Below are positions 41,654 to 51,555 of a stretch of DNA of 64,000 nucleotides, in pieces. The notes below the pieces were generated by a model. It ran no database searches and had not been told where the DNA came from. It saw nothing but the letters and a program-made list of their open reading frames with translations. Numbering within the stretch: the first letter of the stretch is position 1; each line of letters starts with the position of its first letter. The translations under genes and the position numbers were made by a program. Source of the stretch: UBA6109 sp964506465 (lineage in GTDB: Bacteria; Desulfobacterota; Syntrophia; Syntrophales; UBA6109); NCBI GenBank assembly GCA_964506465.1, contig CAZDLM010000009.1, positions 11,557 through 75,556 on the forward strand. Reading direction: 5' to 3'.

Positions 41654-42769
41654 ATGGTCACTCCCGGACAGGCCTTCCGCTTCGAGCGGATTCGAAACGA
41701 TGCCGGCGGCAGCGCGCGGACAGGACGGCTCGTAACGGCGCACGGCGCGGTGGATACCCCTGCCTTCATGCCCGTCGGCACGCAGGGCGCCCTCAAGGCC
41801 CTCCTGCCCTCCCAGGCCGAGACCCTGGGCGTGGAGATGATCCTCGCCAACACCTATCACCTCTACCTTCGTCCCGGGAGCGAAACGATCCGCACCGCCG
41901 GAGGGCTTCACCACTTCATGGGCTGGAAGAAACCGATCCTCACCGACAGTGGCGGTTTTCAGGTCTACAGTCTTGCCAAGCTGCGGAAGATCACGCCGGA
42001 AGGGGTTCTCTTCCAGTCGCATATCGACGGTTCGAGACACCTTATGACTCCGGAGAAGGCTGTAGCGGTCCAGGAAACGATCGGATCCGACATCATGATG
42101 TGCCTGGACGAATGCACTCCCTATCCCTGCTCGAGGGAAGACACCGAGGAATCCCTGAAACTGACGACGGATTGGGCGGCGCGGTCCAGAAGAAGCAGAG
42201 TCGTTCAAGACCAGGCGCTGTTCGGAATCGTCCAGGGCGGCGCTTATCCGGAATTGCGACGGCGAGCCGCAGAGGAGATCATGGCCGTCGGCTTCGACGG
42301 GTATGCCATCGGGGGCGTTAGCGTCGGAGAGCCGCGGGAGCTCATGTACGAAACCGTCGAGAGAACGACCCCTCTCCTGCCGGAAGACAGGCCCCGTTAC
42401 CTGATGGGCGTGGGCACGCCGGAAGACATCGTCCGCTGCGTCGGCTGGGGAATCGACATGTTCGACTGCGTCCTTCCCACCCGTTGCGCGCGGCATGGAT
42501 TGTTGTTTACAAACGAAGAAAAGGTTGTTATAAAACACGCCCGTTATCGGGACGACCAAGAGCCGCCGGACCGCGACTGCGACTGCCACACGTGCAGGAA
42601 CTTCTCGCGCGCTTATCTGCGGCATCTTTTTATCGCCGGGGAAATTCTGGCGTTTGTCCTGAATACGATCCACAACGTCCGGTATTACATTCGACTGATG
42701 GAGCGCATCCGCCGGGCCATTGCGGAAGACGGGTATGCAGATTTTCAAAAGGAATTCTTGAAACGATGA
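41654..42769 (+). CDS. tgt: tRNA-guanine transglycosylase
   Basis: 371 residues from ATG 41654 (AAAGGA upstream; a GTG at 41636 overlapping the queA stop is an alternative). Inserts preQ1 at position 34 of GUN-anticodon tRNAs. The DSGGFQVYSL substrate motif, GGVSVGEP and C-terminal zinc site CDCHTC...H are all intact. Confidence 0.96.
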   Translation: MVTPGQAFRFERIRNDAGGSARTGRLVTAHGAVDTPAFMPVGTQGALKALLPSQAETLGVEMILANTYHLYLRPGSETIRTAGGLHHFMGWKKPILTDSGGFQVYSLAKLRKITPEGVLFQSHIDGSRHLMTPEKAVAVQETIGSDIMMCLDECTPYPCSREDTEESLKLTTDWAARSRRSRVVQDQALFGIVQGGAYPELRRRAAEEIMAVGFDGYAIGGVSVGEPRELMYETVERTTPLLPEDRPRYLMGVGTPEDIVRCVGWGIDMFDCVLPTRCARHGLLFTNEEKVVIKHARYRDDQEPPDRDCDCHTCRNFSRAYLRHLFIAGEILAFVLNTIHNVRYYIRLMERIRRAIAEDGYADFQKEFLKR

Positions 42770-42783
42770 AGGAGGATATTCCA

Positions 42784-43110
42784 TTGAATTCAATCGCTTA
42801 TGCCATGGGAGGCCCCGGCGGCGGTCAGGCCGCGCCGGGCGGTGACATCAGCTTTTTCGTGATGATGGCGGTCCTCTTCGCCATCTTCTATTTTCTCATC
42901 ATCCGACCTCAGCAGAAAAAGCAGAAAGAACTCAAGGCGATGCTCGCGGGGCTGAACCATGGGGATACGGTCGTGACCACCGGCGGCATCCACGGCAAGA
43001 TCGCCGCCCTCACGGATACGGTGGTGACCCTCGAAATCGCGCCCAATGTCAAGATCAAGGTAACCCGCATCGCCATCGCCGGCATCGTGCAGAAAGCAGA
43101 AAAAGAATAG
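42784..43110 (+). CDS. yajC: Sec translocase accessory subunit YajC
   Basis: 108 residues. One transmembrane helix (about 20-40: SFFVMMAVLFAIFYFLIIRP) followed by QQKKQKE and the cytoplasmic GDTVVTTGGIHGKI domain. A TTG start at 42784 is favoured by AAGGAGG eight bases upstream; an ATG at 42766 overlapping the tgt stop is the alternative. Precedes secD-secF in the usual order. Confidence 0.9.
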   Translation: MNSIAYAMGGPGGGQAAPGGDISFFVMMAVLFAIFYFLIIRPQQKKQKELKAMLAGLNHGDTVVTTGGIHGKIAALTDTVVTLEIAPNVKIKVTRIAIAGIVQKAEKE

Positions 43111-43128
43111 AACGGAAAGGTCCTCATT

Positions 43129-44730
43129 ATGTGGAAAAGCATACAGATGAGAACGGCGATCACCGCGATCGTTTGCCTGGTGGCGCTGTTCTACCTCACG
43201 CCCACGTTCACGTCGAACCTCCCCTCCTTCTGGAAGGAGAATCTCCCCAAGGATGCCATCCACCTGGGGCTGGACCTTCAGGGGGGAATGCATCTCGTCC
43301 TGGAGGTCGACACGGAAAAGGCTCTGGAAAGTCATGTCGAACGGATGACGAACGCTCTTAAAGAATCGCTGATGGACAGCAGGATACGCTTCAGGAACGT
43401 CGAACGCATCAAGGGAAGTCAGATTGGCTTGGAGTTGCCGGACAGCGCGTCCCAGAGCGCCTTTGAGAAGCTGATCAAGGATCAATATGGTGATCTGGTG
43501 ATTGTATCCTCGGAAGTCGCAGACGGCAGGCAGAAGATCCTGCTCGGCGTCCGGGACGCACGCAGGGCCGAGATCAAGAAGCTGGCCGCGGAACAGAGCC
43601 TCGAAACCATCCGCAACCGCGTCGACCAGTTCGGCATCTCCGAACCGGAGATCATTCCCCAGGGAGAAGATCGGATCATCGTTCAAATGCCCGGGGTCAA
43701 GGATCCCGGCCGGGCCAAGTCCCTGATCGGCAGGACGGCTCTCCTGGAGTTCAAGCTCGTGGACGAGGAGCACAGCCTGGAGGAGGCGCTGAAGGGAAAC
43801 ATCCCCGAGGGGGATGAGATTCTGAATGAGGTCCGCGTCGATCGGCAGTCGGGCCGGCGATCGAGTTCTCCCCTTCTACTCAAGAGCAAGACGCTGCTTA
43901 CCGGCGAATCCCTGGAAAGCGCCACCGTCCAGATCGGCGATCGTTTCGGCGAGCCGCATGTGTCGATCAAATTCAATTCCCAGGGAGCTGCCGACTTCGA
44001 GCGGATCACGGGGGAAAACGTCAAAAAAAGACTGGCGATCGTGCTGGACGGGAGCGTCCATTCCGCACCGGTGATCCAGGAGAGGATCTCCGGGGGCAAC
44101 GCTCAGATCACCGGCTCTTTCACGATGGATGAAGCGAGGGACCTCGCCATCGTCCTTCGGGCGGGGGCTCTTCCGGCGCCGGTCAGCATTCTTGAAGAGC
44201 GGACGGTGGGCCCGTCGCTGGGCAGAGATTCCATCGAGCAAGGCATCTGGTCCTGTTTGATCGGGAGCCTTTGCGTCGTCTTGTTCATGATCATCTACTA
44301 CCGCCTTTCCGGAATTGTCGCCGATTTGGCGTTGATACTCAATATCGTGCTCACCCTGGGAACCCTTGCGGCCTTTCGGGCGACGCTCACGCTTCCCGGA
44401 ATCGCCGGCATCGTGTTGGGCGTCGGCATGGCCGTGGACGCAAACGTCCTCATCTGCGAACGGATCCGTGAGGAACTGCGGCTGGGGAAAACGCCCCACG
44501 CGGCCGTCGATGCGGGGTATGCAAAGGCCTTTCTGACCATCTTCGACTCCAACCTGACCACGCTGATCGCCGCGATGTTCCTTTTCGGTTTCGGAACGGG
44601 TCCAGTCAAGGGATTCGCCGTTACTCTCAGTATCGGGCTTATCGCCAGCATGTTCACCGCCGTCTTTGTGACGCGGATTATATATGACTACTTCATCTGG
44701 AATCGGAAAATCCAGACGATCAGCATATAA
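43129..44730 (+). CDS. secD: Protein translocase subunit SecD
   Basis: 533 residues. N-terminal helix, large periplasmic P1 domain with LGLDLQGGMHLVLEV near its start, and five more C-terminal membrane helices with the GVGMAVDANVLICERIREE motif of the RND-like SecDF family. Uses the proton gradient to complete protein export, with SecF 15 bp downstream. Confidence 0.97.
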   Translation: MWKSIQMRTAITAIVCLVALFYLTPTFTSNLPSFWKENLPKDAIHLGLDLQGGMHLVLEVDTEKALESHVERMTNALKESLMDSRIRFRNVERIKGSQIGLELPDSASQSAFEKLIKDQYGDLVIVSSEVADGRQKILLGVRDARRAEIKKLAAEQSLETIRNRVDQFGISEPEIIPQGEDRIIVQMPGVKDPGRAKSLIGRTALLEFKLVDEEHSLEEALKGNIPEGDEILNEVRVDRQSGRRSSSPLLLKSKTLLTGESLESATVQIGDRFGEPHVSIKFNSQGAADFERITGENVKKRLAIVLDGSVHSAPVIQERISGGNAQITGSFTMDEARDLAIVLRAGALPAPVSILEERTVGPSLGRDSIEQGIWSCLIGSLCVVLFMIIYYRLSGIVADLALILNIVLTLGTLAAFRATLTLPGIAGIVLGVGMAVDANVLICERIREELRLGKTPHAAVDAGYAKAFLTIFDSNLTTLIAAMFLFGFGTGPVKGFAVTLSIGLIASMFTAVFVTRIIYDYFIWNRKIQTISI

Positions 44731-44745
44731 CGCCGGGGGAGCTTC

Positions 44746-45654
44746 ATGGAAATCATCAAACCAAATGTGAATTTCGATTTCGTGGGGAAGATGAACGTCG
44801 CCTTCATCGCCTCCATCGTCATGATCGTCGTCAGCATCCTGTCGGTCATTCTGCACGGCGGCCTGAATTTCGGCATCGACTTTGCGGGCGGAACGCTTGT
44901 TCAGATCAAGTTCAACGCCGAAACACCGACCGAAAAGATCCGCTCGGCCTTCAAGCCAATCGGTCTGGAAGGCAGCACCATTCAGCAGATGGGTCCGCAG
45001 GAATTCGTCGTGCGGACGGCCGAGTCTTCTTCCGATACGAAGGGCCTTTCCGGAAAGATCGAAGACGCCCTGACGGCGGCACTGGGTAAGGGAACCTTCG
45101 AAATCCGCCGCGTCGAGGTCGTCGGTCCCAAAATCGGCAGGGACCTCACGAACAAAGCGATCTGGGCCCTCGTTTTCGCTTGGCTGGGGATGCTGGTTTA
45201 TATCGCATTCCGTTTCGAGTTCCGCTACGCCGTGGGCGGCATTCTCGCCCTGATTCACGATACAGTCATCACGGTGGGAGCCCTTTCGCTCCTCGACAAG
45301 GAATTCACGCTGACCATCGTGGCCGCCCTGCTGACCATTATCGGATATTCCATCAACGATACGATCGTCATCTACGACCGTATCCGGGAGAATGTGAGAA
45401 AGAATCCCCGGCAGCCGCTGAAGGAACTCATCAATGTGAGCGTCAACCAAACGCTGAGCAGGACGTTTCTGACGTCCCTGACGGTCCTGGTGGTGGTCGT
45501 CATCCTGTTCTTCTTCGGAGGTGAAGTGATCCACGATTTTGCCTTCGCCATGATCGTCGGTGTTGTGGTGGGCTCGTATTCCACCATCTTCATCGCCTCT
45601 CAGTTCGTCCTCCTTTGGGAACGATTCCGTCCGGCGAAGCAGAGAAAGCGCTGA
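44746..45654 (+). CDS. secF: Protein translocase subunit SecF
   Basis: 302 residues: N-terminal helix, FGIDFAGGTLVQIKF periplasmic segment, and five C-terminal helices with IGYSINDTIVIYDRIRENVRK. Complements SecD. Confidence 0.97.
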   Translation: MEIIKPNVNFDFVGKMNVAFIASIVMIVVSILSVILHGGLNFGIDFAGGTLVQIKFNAETPTEKIRSAFKPIGLEGSTIQQMGPQEFVVRTAESSSDTKGLSGKIEDALTAALGKGTFEIRRVEVVGPKIGRDLTNKAIWALVFAWLGMLVYIAFRFEFRYAVGGILALIHDTVITVGALSLLDKEFTLTIVAALLTIIGYSINDTIVIYDRIRENVRKNPRQPLKELINVSVNQTLSRTFLTSLTVLVVVVILFFFGGEVIHDFAFAMIVGVVVGSYSTIFIASQFVLLWERFRPAKQRKR

Positions 45655-45656
45655 CC

Positions 45657-46169
45657 TTGATCCCTCTCGAAGCAGCGGGACTGACCCTGTTCATCTTGGC
45701 GCTCGCCGCCGGGATTTTCGCCACAGTCTTCAGCCTGCCGGGAACGGTCCTGATCCTGGTTGCCTCCTTTTTGTATGCGCTCTTCACGGGTTTTGAGCCG
45801 ATCGGCTTCCGGGTGCTGGCCGTGCTGGCGATTTTGTCCGTCGCCGCCGAGGCCGGCGAGTTCGTCCTGGGAATGCTCGGAGCGGCGCGGTTCGGCGCCT
45901 CCAGGAAGGCGTTCTGGGTCTCCCTGGGAGGGGGCCTCCTGGGTGCCTTCCTCCTGGCGCCGCTCCTGTTCGGCGCGGGGGCGCTTCTGGGCATGTTCGT
46001 CGGCAGCTTTGCGGGCATGCTCGCTGCGGAAGTACTGAGGCAGCGCCAGATCAAACCGGCCCTGCGGGCCGCCTGGGGCGCGCTCCTGGGCACGGCTGCC
46101 GGCATTCTCTTCAAAGGGTTGTGCGCATTGGCGATGACCGTGATTGTGCTGATGAAGATCTACTCATAA
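45657..46169 (+). CDS. DUF456 membrane protein
   Basis: 170 residues with four to five hydrophobic helices and the Gly-rich GGGLLGAFLLAPLLFGAGALL segment (two blocks) characteristic of DUF456. No enzymatic motif. No good start is visible: TTG at 45657, just after the secF stop, is most sensible; TTG 45615 within secF is possible. It lies between secF and lepB on the same strand. Confidence 0.78.
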   Translation: MIPLEAAGLTLFILALAAGIFATVFSLPGTVLILVASFLYALFTGFEPIGFRVLAVLAILSVAAEAGEFVLGMLGAARFGASRKAFWVSLGGGLLGAFLLAPLLFGAGALLGMFVGSFAGMLAAEVLRQRQIKPALRAAWGALLGTAAGILFKGLCALAMTVIVLMKIYS

Positions 46170-46184
46170 GGAAAAGGCTGACAC

Positions 46185-46796
46185 ATGTCGAAACCCAAAT
46201 CGAAAATCCAGGAATATGTGGAGGCGATTCTCATCGCCATCCTCATTGCGTTCTTCATCCGGACCTTCATTGTCCAGGCCTTTAAGATTCCTTCCGGCTC
46301 CATGAAACCGACGCTCCAGATCGGCGACCACATCCTGGTCAACAAGTTCATCTACGGCGTCAAGATCCCCCTGCTGCGGACTACGCTCATCCCCGTGACG
46401 GAACCCAAACGCGGCGACATCGTCGTCTTCATCTATCCGGAAGACCGGTCCAAGGATTTCATCAAGAGGCTGATCGGGGTGGCCGGCGACACGGTCGAGA
46501 TCCGCAACAAGAAGATTTTCCTAAACGGGAAGCCCTACGAGGATCGGCACGGAGTGTACACAGACGACGTCATCATACCGGCCGCCCTCCAGAAAAGGGA
46601 CAACTTCGGACCCGTGACGGTTCCCCCCGATAAGATCTTCGTGATGGGAGACAATCGGGATCAGAGTTACGACAGCCGTTTCTTCGGTTTTGTCGATCTC
46701 AAGGATGTCATGGGAAAGGCCATGATCATCTACTGGTCCTGGAACAGCGAAGAAACGAACGTCCGCTGGAACCGGCTCGGCCAGATCCTCCGCTGA
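46185..46796 (+). CDS. lepB: Signal peptidase I
   Basis: 203 residues, one N-terminal transmembrane helix (about 13-32), catalytic Ser39 in FKIPSGSMKPT, Lys94 in KRLIGVAGD, and the GDNRDQSYDSRF box. Removes signal peptides of proteins exported through the SecYEG/SecDF system encoded just upstream. Starts 15 bp after the DUF456 gene. Confidence 0.96.
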   Translation: MSKPKSKIQEYVEAILIAILIAFFIRTFIVQAFKIPSGSMKPTLQIGDHILVNKFIYGVKIPLLRTTLIPVTEPKRGDIVVFIYPEDRSKDFIKRLIGVAGDTVEIRNKKIFLNGKPYEDRHGVYTDDVIIPAALQKRDNFGPVTVPPDKIFVMGDNRDQSYDSRFFGFVDLKDVMGKAMIIYWSWNSEETNVRWNRLGQILR

Positions 46797-46855
46797 AGCG
46801 CCGGCGCCCCGTGGCGTCTTCGCCTTTCGAAGCCTGCAGCAGACCGGGCTGCGGT

Positions 46856-47776
46856 TCACGTTCCTTCGCCCGGCTCGAAATACCGCAGCACCGCTTTCTT
46901 GCGTCCCGTCAAGCGTCGGTACTCCACCGCCGGATACCCCAGGGCAATGACGGCATGAACCTTTTCGTTCTCCGGGATTCCCAGAAATTTCTGCAGAGAC
47001 AAATCCCGGCGCATGGCCGCCACGACGAAACCGACAAGGCACGTCCCCAATCCCATGGCATGCGAGGCCAGCAGGAGGTTCTGAGCCGCCAACAGCGCGT
47101 CCTCCGCGGGGCAGCTTCCTCCGGGCCGGCTACCGATGACGATGGCCGCAGCCGCCCCGTGAAAAAGCCGGTCACGACCGTCCTGCCGCCACTCGGCGAT
47201 TGCCTTCTCGACAGACTGGGCATACTCCCGGTAATAGCCGTCCAGTTCCGGCCGCCCAAGTCCCTTGGCGACACTGCGCAAGACGGCATTGCGCGACAAT
47301 CGGTTGAGGCGCTCGAACAGGGGCAGAATCCTCTCCCCGAGCGCCAGCAGATCCCGCCGCGCGGGCAGGATCGTAAATGTCCAGACCTGACTGTTTGTCC
47401 CGGACGGCGCCAGAGAGGCGATCTTGACGAGATCCTCCAGGATCGGCCGTTCGACCGGCCGATCCTGGAAATTGCGGCAGGACCGCCGTGAGGCCATGAG
47501 CTGCGTCAATTTCGCCGCGTCGAAGCCGCCCCATGGAATCCAGTCTTCCTTCATGCGGAACGTCGCAAATTCCAGCATGGCGGGGTCGACGGCGCTCACC
47601 GAAACGGCCCCGGCGGGGCACACCGCAACGCACTGCCCGCAGGCCAGCGAGCGCTCGCCGTTCACGGCCGCCTTCCCCTCAACGAGGGAAATCGTTCCCG
47701 ACGGGCACACCCGGATGCAGTTGCCGCATCCGATGCACCGTTCCCGATCAATGACCGTCGTTACCCTGCGTTTCAT
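46856..47776 (-). CDS. Ferredoxin-nitroreductase fusion protein
   Basis: 306 residues. Two 4Fe-4S clusters at the N terminus (CIGCGNCIRVCP and CGQCVAVCP, residues about 14-60) fused to an FMN nitroreductase domain with MASRRSCRNFQDRPV and SLAPSGTNSQVW. Such fusions reduce nitro- or flavin-type substrates using ferredoxin electrons in anaerobes; the substrate is unknown. Confidence 0.9.
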   Translation of the reverse strand: MKRRVTTVIDRERCIGCGNCIRVCPSGTISLVEGKAAVNGERSLACGQCVAVCPAGAVSVSAVDPAMLEFATFRMKEDWIPWGGFDAAKLTQLMASRRSCRNFQDRPVERPILEDLVKIASLAPSGTNSQVWTFTILPARRDLLALGERILPLFERLNRLSRNAVLRSVAKGLGRPELDGYYREYAQSVEKAIAEWRQDGRDRLFHGAAAAIVIGSRPGGSCPAEDALLAAQNLLLASHAMGLGTCLVGFVVAAMRRDLSLQKFLGIPENEKVHAVIALGYPAVEYRRLTGRKKAVLRYFEPGEGT

Positions 47777-47831
47777 CTCGCCCTCTGCCGAACCCTCCGA
47801 AAAAAGGATGCTCCGACCGCGTCCGCGCTTC

Positions 47832-49115
47832 CTACGACAACAATGAAAAGACCACCATGGCGACCGACATGCCGATGAGGACGGACACGGTTCCCCAGGA
47901 AATGATATTCATCACGGGACCGTTCACGTAGGTCCCCATGATCCGCCGGTCGTTGATCAGGGACAGCATGAAGAGAAGAACGACGGGCAGGAGCAGCCCG
48001 TTCGCGACCTGCGTATAGAACATGATGGAGATCAGCGGGACATCCGGCAGGAGGATGATCCCAGCGCCGAGAAAGATCATCAGTGAATAAAGGCCGTAGA
48101 AGTGGGGCGCCTCGACGAACTTGCGATCGAGGCTGGACTCCCAGCCGAAGGCCTCGCAGATCGTATAGGCGGTCGACAGAGGCAGGATCGAGGCGGCGAA
48201 AAGCGAGGCGTTCAGCAGCCCGACGGCAAACAGCCAAGACGAATAATCGCCGGCCAGGGGTGCCAGCGCCAGCGCGGCGTCCTTGGCCGTCTCGATGCGG
48301 ATGCCCGCCTGGAACAGCGTCACGGCGCACAGCAGGATGATGAAGAAGGCAACCAGGTTGACCGTGAGCGATCCGAAGACGACGTCCATCCTGAGGTAAG
48401 GATAGTCCTTCGCCTTCAGGCCTTTGTCTACGACGGAGGACTGGAGATAAAACTGCATCCAGGGTGCGATCGTCGTACCTACCAGGCCGAGCAGCATGGT
48501 CATATATCCCGCGTCCATGCGGACTTTTGGAGAAACCAGGGCTCTGCCGATCTGTCCCCAGTCCGGTTTTCCCATAAAACCCGAGACGATGTAGGAGAGG
48601 TAGAATACGCAGGCAAAAAGGAACACCTTCTCCACCGATTTGTAATTCCCCTTCACGACGATCCACCAGACGAGCGCGGCTGCAACCGGCACGGAGATAT
48701 GCCGCCCGACGCCGAAAATCTCGAGGCTCGCCGCCACCCCTGCGAACTCGGCGACGGTATTTCCCAGGTTCGTGAAGAACAGGACGACCATGAGGTAGAA
48801 GGTGATCTTGGCGCCAAAACGTTCGCGGATGAGGTCGGAAAGCCCCTTGCCCGAAATGACGCCCATCCGGGCGCACATCTCCTGGATGATGATGAGCGCC
48901 ACCGTGATGGGGATCAGGGTCCACAGAAGGGAAAGGCCGTACTGAGCGCCGGCGAGCGAATAGGTCGTAATGCCGCCGGCGTCATTGTCGACATTGGAGG
49001 TGATGATGCCCGGACCGATCAGGGCAAGGAAAATCCCCAGGGACCGCCAGAATCCCTTCCCGGAAAAGGCGTCAAGAAAGCGCTGCTTTTTTTGTCCGGA
49101 ATCGCGTTCTGGCAT
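47832..49115 (-). CDS. Nramp-related divalent metal transporter (possibly Mg2+ type)
   Basis: 427 residues, about 11 transmembrane helices. GPGIITSNVDNDAGGI in helix 1 replaces the canonical DPGN metal motif and LLGLVGTTIAPWMQFYLQ in helix 6 has Ala-Pro-Trp where Mn/Fe-Nramps have Met-Pro-His. Loss of the Met soft ligand is the known hallmark of Nramp-related Mg2+ transporters (NRMTs). The next gene upstream, a soluble MgtE-N/CBS protein, supports Mg2+. Starts 36 bp after that gene; weak ribosome-binding site. Confidence 0.85.
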   Translation of the reverse strand: MPERDSGQKKQRFLDAFSGKGFWRSLGIFLALIGPGIITSNVDNDAGGITTYSLAGAQYGLSLLWTLIPITVALIIIQEMCARMGVISGKGLSDLIRERFGAKITFYLMVVLFFTNLGNTVAEFAGVAASLEIFGVGRHISVPVAAALVWWIVVKGNYKSVEKVFLFACVFYLSYIVSGFMGKPDWGQIGRALVSPKVRMDAGYMTMLLGLVGTTIAPWMQFYLQSSVVDKGLKAKDYPYLRMDVVFGSLTVNLVAFFIILLCAVTLFQAGIRIETAKDAALALAPLAGDYSSWLFAVGLLNASLFAASILPLSTAYTICEAFGWESSLDRKFVEAPHFYGLYSLMIFLGAGIILLPDVPLISIMFYTQVANGLLLPVVLLFMLSLINDRRIMGTYVNGPVMNIISWGTVSVLIGMSVAMVVFSLLS

Positions 49116-49151
49116 GGGAATGGGTCGCCTTTGTCCATGGAACAGCCGATC

Positions 49152-50414
49152 TCACTTGCCCAGTTCGGGCGCGACGGCCTCCAGGAGGTTCTTGAAGTCG
49201 ATGACCCCCTCGATCTTGCCGTCTTTGTCCACGACCGGGATCGCGATGATTCCGTACTTGGCGAAATGATCGGCGATCTCGCTCTTGTCGGCATCGAGAC
49301 CGACGGTCACGATGCGGGTGTCCATCAGTTCGTCGACTTTGCACTGGTCGGAGGCCACCAGCAGGTCGCGCAGGCCGATCGCGCCCAGGAGGTGATCTTC
49401 GGAATCGACGACGTAGGCGTAATAGATCAGCTCCACTTCCTCCGCCTCCCTGCGCAGATGCGCGAGGGCGTCCGCCGCCGTCGTGTTCGGCGCAAAACGG
49501 ATAAAAGACGTCGTCATCAGCCCTCCGGCTTTTTCCTCCGGATGGGCGAGCAGTTCCTTGATGTCCTCGGCGCTCTCCTTCTCCATCTCCTTGAGGATCA
49601 CTTCCGCCTTGTCCTTGGAGAGCTCGCCGATCAGGTCGGTGGCTTCGCTCAGGGACATCTCCTCAATGATGTCCGAGGCGCTCGCCGGCGGCATGTCTTC
49701 GATGACCTTGACCTGGATCTTGGGGTCCGTTTCTTCGAGCGTCTCCGCGGCCATCTCCACGTCCAGGGTTTGGAATACCGCGGTCCGCTGATGAACATTC
49801 AGCTCCTCGATGATGTCGGCAAGATCCGCCGGGTGCAACTGCGAGAGGCGGTCCTGCGCGATCTTCAGGCGGAGCAGGTCCGGCGTCGAGATCGGTTGAA
49901 TGAATTTCCAGGAGATGAACTGATCGGGAAGCGTGTAGTCGAAGAGCGACATGAGCAGTTTGTCGACCGCCTTCTCGAGTCCGACCCGCCGCATCAACCC
50001 GCGGAAACCGACGTCGACGTGAACCAGATGCAGCCCTCCGCGGATTTTCAGAAACTGCAGATCGTTGACGCGCCTGATCTTCGCCCCGTCGGTGTCTACA
50101 ACCTGCTTGTCCAGGAGCGCCTCGCGCAGAAGGATGTCCCCGTTGCGCATCGCGGGACTTCGCCAATCGGCCGGGACCGCGTCGGCCGCGACGTATCGCC
50201 CGCCTTCTTCCCGTATCTTCCGCCAGGACAGGAGTAAGGACTCCCGCCTGTCGCTCCTTCTCACCAGCGCGTCCGTAACTACGGGATACGGCTCGGACAG
50301 AACGGCCATCAGATCTCCGATCCGTCCCAGAACGCGTCCTTCGGCATCGAAGATTTCCCGGTTCAGTATCCAGCTCAAAAACAAAAAAACCTGAGGATCG
50401 GACGTCGCCGGCAT
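49152..50414 (-). CDS. PRC-barrel / MgtE N-terminal / CBS-pair protein without transporter domain
   Basis: 420 residues: two PRC-barrel-like units at the N terminus, an MgtE intracellular N domain (about 160-290, HPADLADIIEEL, LSKDKAEVILKEM), then a CBS pair (about 300-415). The five-helix MgtE pore is missing, so it is soluble. In MgtE, the N and CBS domains sense Mg2+ and gate the pore; here they may gate or sense for the adjacent Nramp-related protein. GGAGGT precedes the ATG at 50414. Confidence 0.9.
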   Translation of the reverse strand: MPATSDPQVFLFLSWILNREIFDAEGRVLGRIGDLMAVLSEPYPVVTDALVRRSDRRESLLLSWRKIREEGGRYVAADAVPADWRSPAMRNGDILLREALLDKQVVDTDGAKIRRVNDLQFLKIRGGLHLVHVDVGFRGLMRRVGLEKAVDKLLMSLFDYTLPDQFISWKFIQPISTPDLLRLKIAQDRLSQLHPADLADIIEELNVHQRTAVFQTLDVEMAAETLEETDPKIQVKVIEDMPPASASDIIEEMSLSEATDLIGELSKDKAEVILKEMEKESAEDIKELLAHPEEKAGGLMTTSFIRFAPNTTAADALAHLRREAEEVELIYYAYVVDSEDHLLGAIGLRDLLVASDQCKVDELMDTRIVTVGLDADKSEIADHFAKYGIIAIPVVDKDGKIEGVIDFKNLLEAVAPELGK

Positions 50415-50722
50415 GGTGCAAACCTCCAGGTTGTGGGGTCGTCTATAGCACGCCTCCCCCCGTTACAAAAGGTTTTTTTATTCCTCCCTTTTCCAGGCCC
50501 CGCGCGTCTTATCCGGCTCCCCCAAAACCGGGATCCCCGCCGCCTTTCACATCCCGTTTGATGATCCCCCGACAGTATGCTATAAAGTTACAGTCCCTTT
50601 AAACGGGCAGGCCCACGGCCGATCACAACCGTCTCGTTGTTTTTCAGGCAGGTTCAACTGACCGCAACTTCTCGGATGGAATCCCGGTTGCGAAATCTCT
50701 TCTTCCCTCGATGCGAGGACTC
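50415..50722. other. Intergenic region between divergent genes
   Basis: Gap of 308 bp. No RNA gene or M-box riboswitch could be recognised. On the minus strand a TTTTGT/TATAGA pair with 17-bp spacing (around 50450-50478) may drive the MgtE-like operon; confidence in it is low. Confidence 0.5.
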
Positions 50723-51544
50723 ATGCGGATGATCATTTTCACCGATCTCGACGGCACGCTTCTCGATTCTGCAACCTACTCCTGGGAGAACGCCGCGCCG
50801 AGTCTCGGGAGGATCAGAGCCGAAGGGGTTCCGCTGATCTTCGCCACGAGCAAGACGAGAGTGGAGGTCGAAAGGATCCGGGTCTTGATGAACGTCCACG
50901 ATCCCGTTATCGTGGAAAATGGCGGCGCCATCTTTTTTCCCGCGGGCTATTTCGGATCCGATTCCGACGGGGAAGACCGCCCCCCGTCCGATCAGTGCAT
51001 CCGCATGGGAAAGCCCTATGCGGAAATCCGGGCCTTCGTAGCCGATATGAGGGATCGCTTCTCCATCCGGGGCTTCGGCGATCTCGAAACCGCGGAGATC
51101 GCCGGACTGACGGGACTTCCCATGGACCAGGCCGGCCTGGCGCGGGCGAGGGAATTCTCCGAGCCCTTTCTGATCTCGGACCCCGCCGCGTTGCCGGATT
51201 TGGAAAGGGAAGCGGCCCGGCGGGATCTGAAGATCACCTCGGGCGGGAGGTTTCATCATCTGATCGCGGCGGAGCAGGACAAGGGCCGTGCGGTCAGAAA
51301 GCTGATCGACCTCTATGCACGTTTCCGCGGAACGAACCCGCGAACCGTCGCCATCGGCGACAGCCGCAACGACCTTTCCATGCTCGAACAGGCGGATCAA
51401 CCGGTGTTGATCCCGCGGCCCGACGGAACCCGTGAGGAGTTCGACCTTCCGAACCTCATCATCGCCCCTTTTCCCGGAAGTCTTGGATGGAATGCCGTGG
51501 TGGCCCGCATTCTTTCGGAGGAAGGCGAACACCGCACCCCTTGA
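50723..51544 (+). CDS. HAD phosphatase, mannosyl/glucosyl-3-phosphoglycerate phosphatase-like
   Basis: 273 residues from ATG 50723 (ATG 50711 is an alternative). HAD motifs: FTDLDGTLLD, ATSKTR (motif II), GDSRNDLSML (motif IV). A C2b cap lies between. Sequence and neighbours suggest it removes phosphate from (gluco/manno)syl-3-phosphoglycerate. It begins a three-gene run with two glycosyltransferases, 11 and then overlapping by 8 bp. Confidence 0.82.
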   Translation: MRMIIFTDLDGTLLDSATYSWENAAPSLGRIRAEGVPLIFATSKTRVEVERIRVLMNVHDPVIVENGGAIFFPAGYFGSDSDGEDRPPSDQCIRMGKPYAEIRAFVADMRDRFSIRGFGDLETAEIAGLTGLPMDQAGLARAREFSEPFLISDPAALPDLEREAARRDLKITSGGRFHHLIAAEQDKGRAVRKLIDLYARFRGTNPRTVAIGDSRNDLSMLEQADQPVLIPRPDGTREEFDLPNLIIAPFPGSLGWNAVVARILSEEGEHRTP

Positions 51545-51555
51545 GAGGTTGAACG

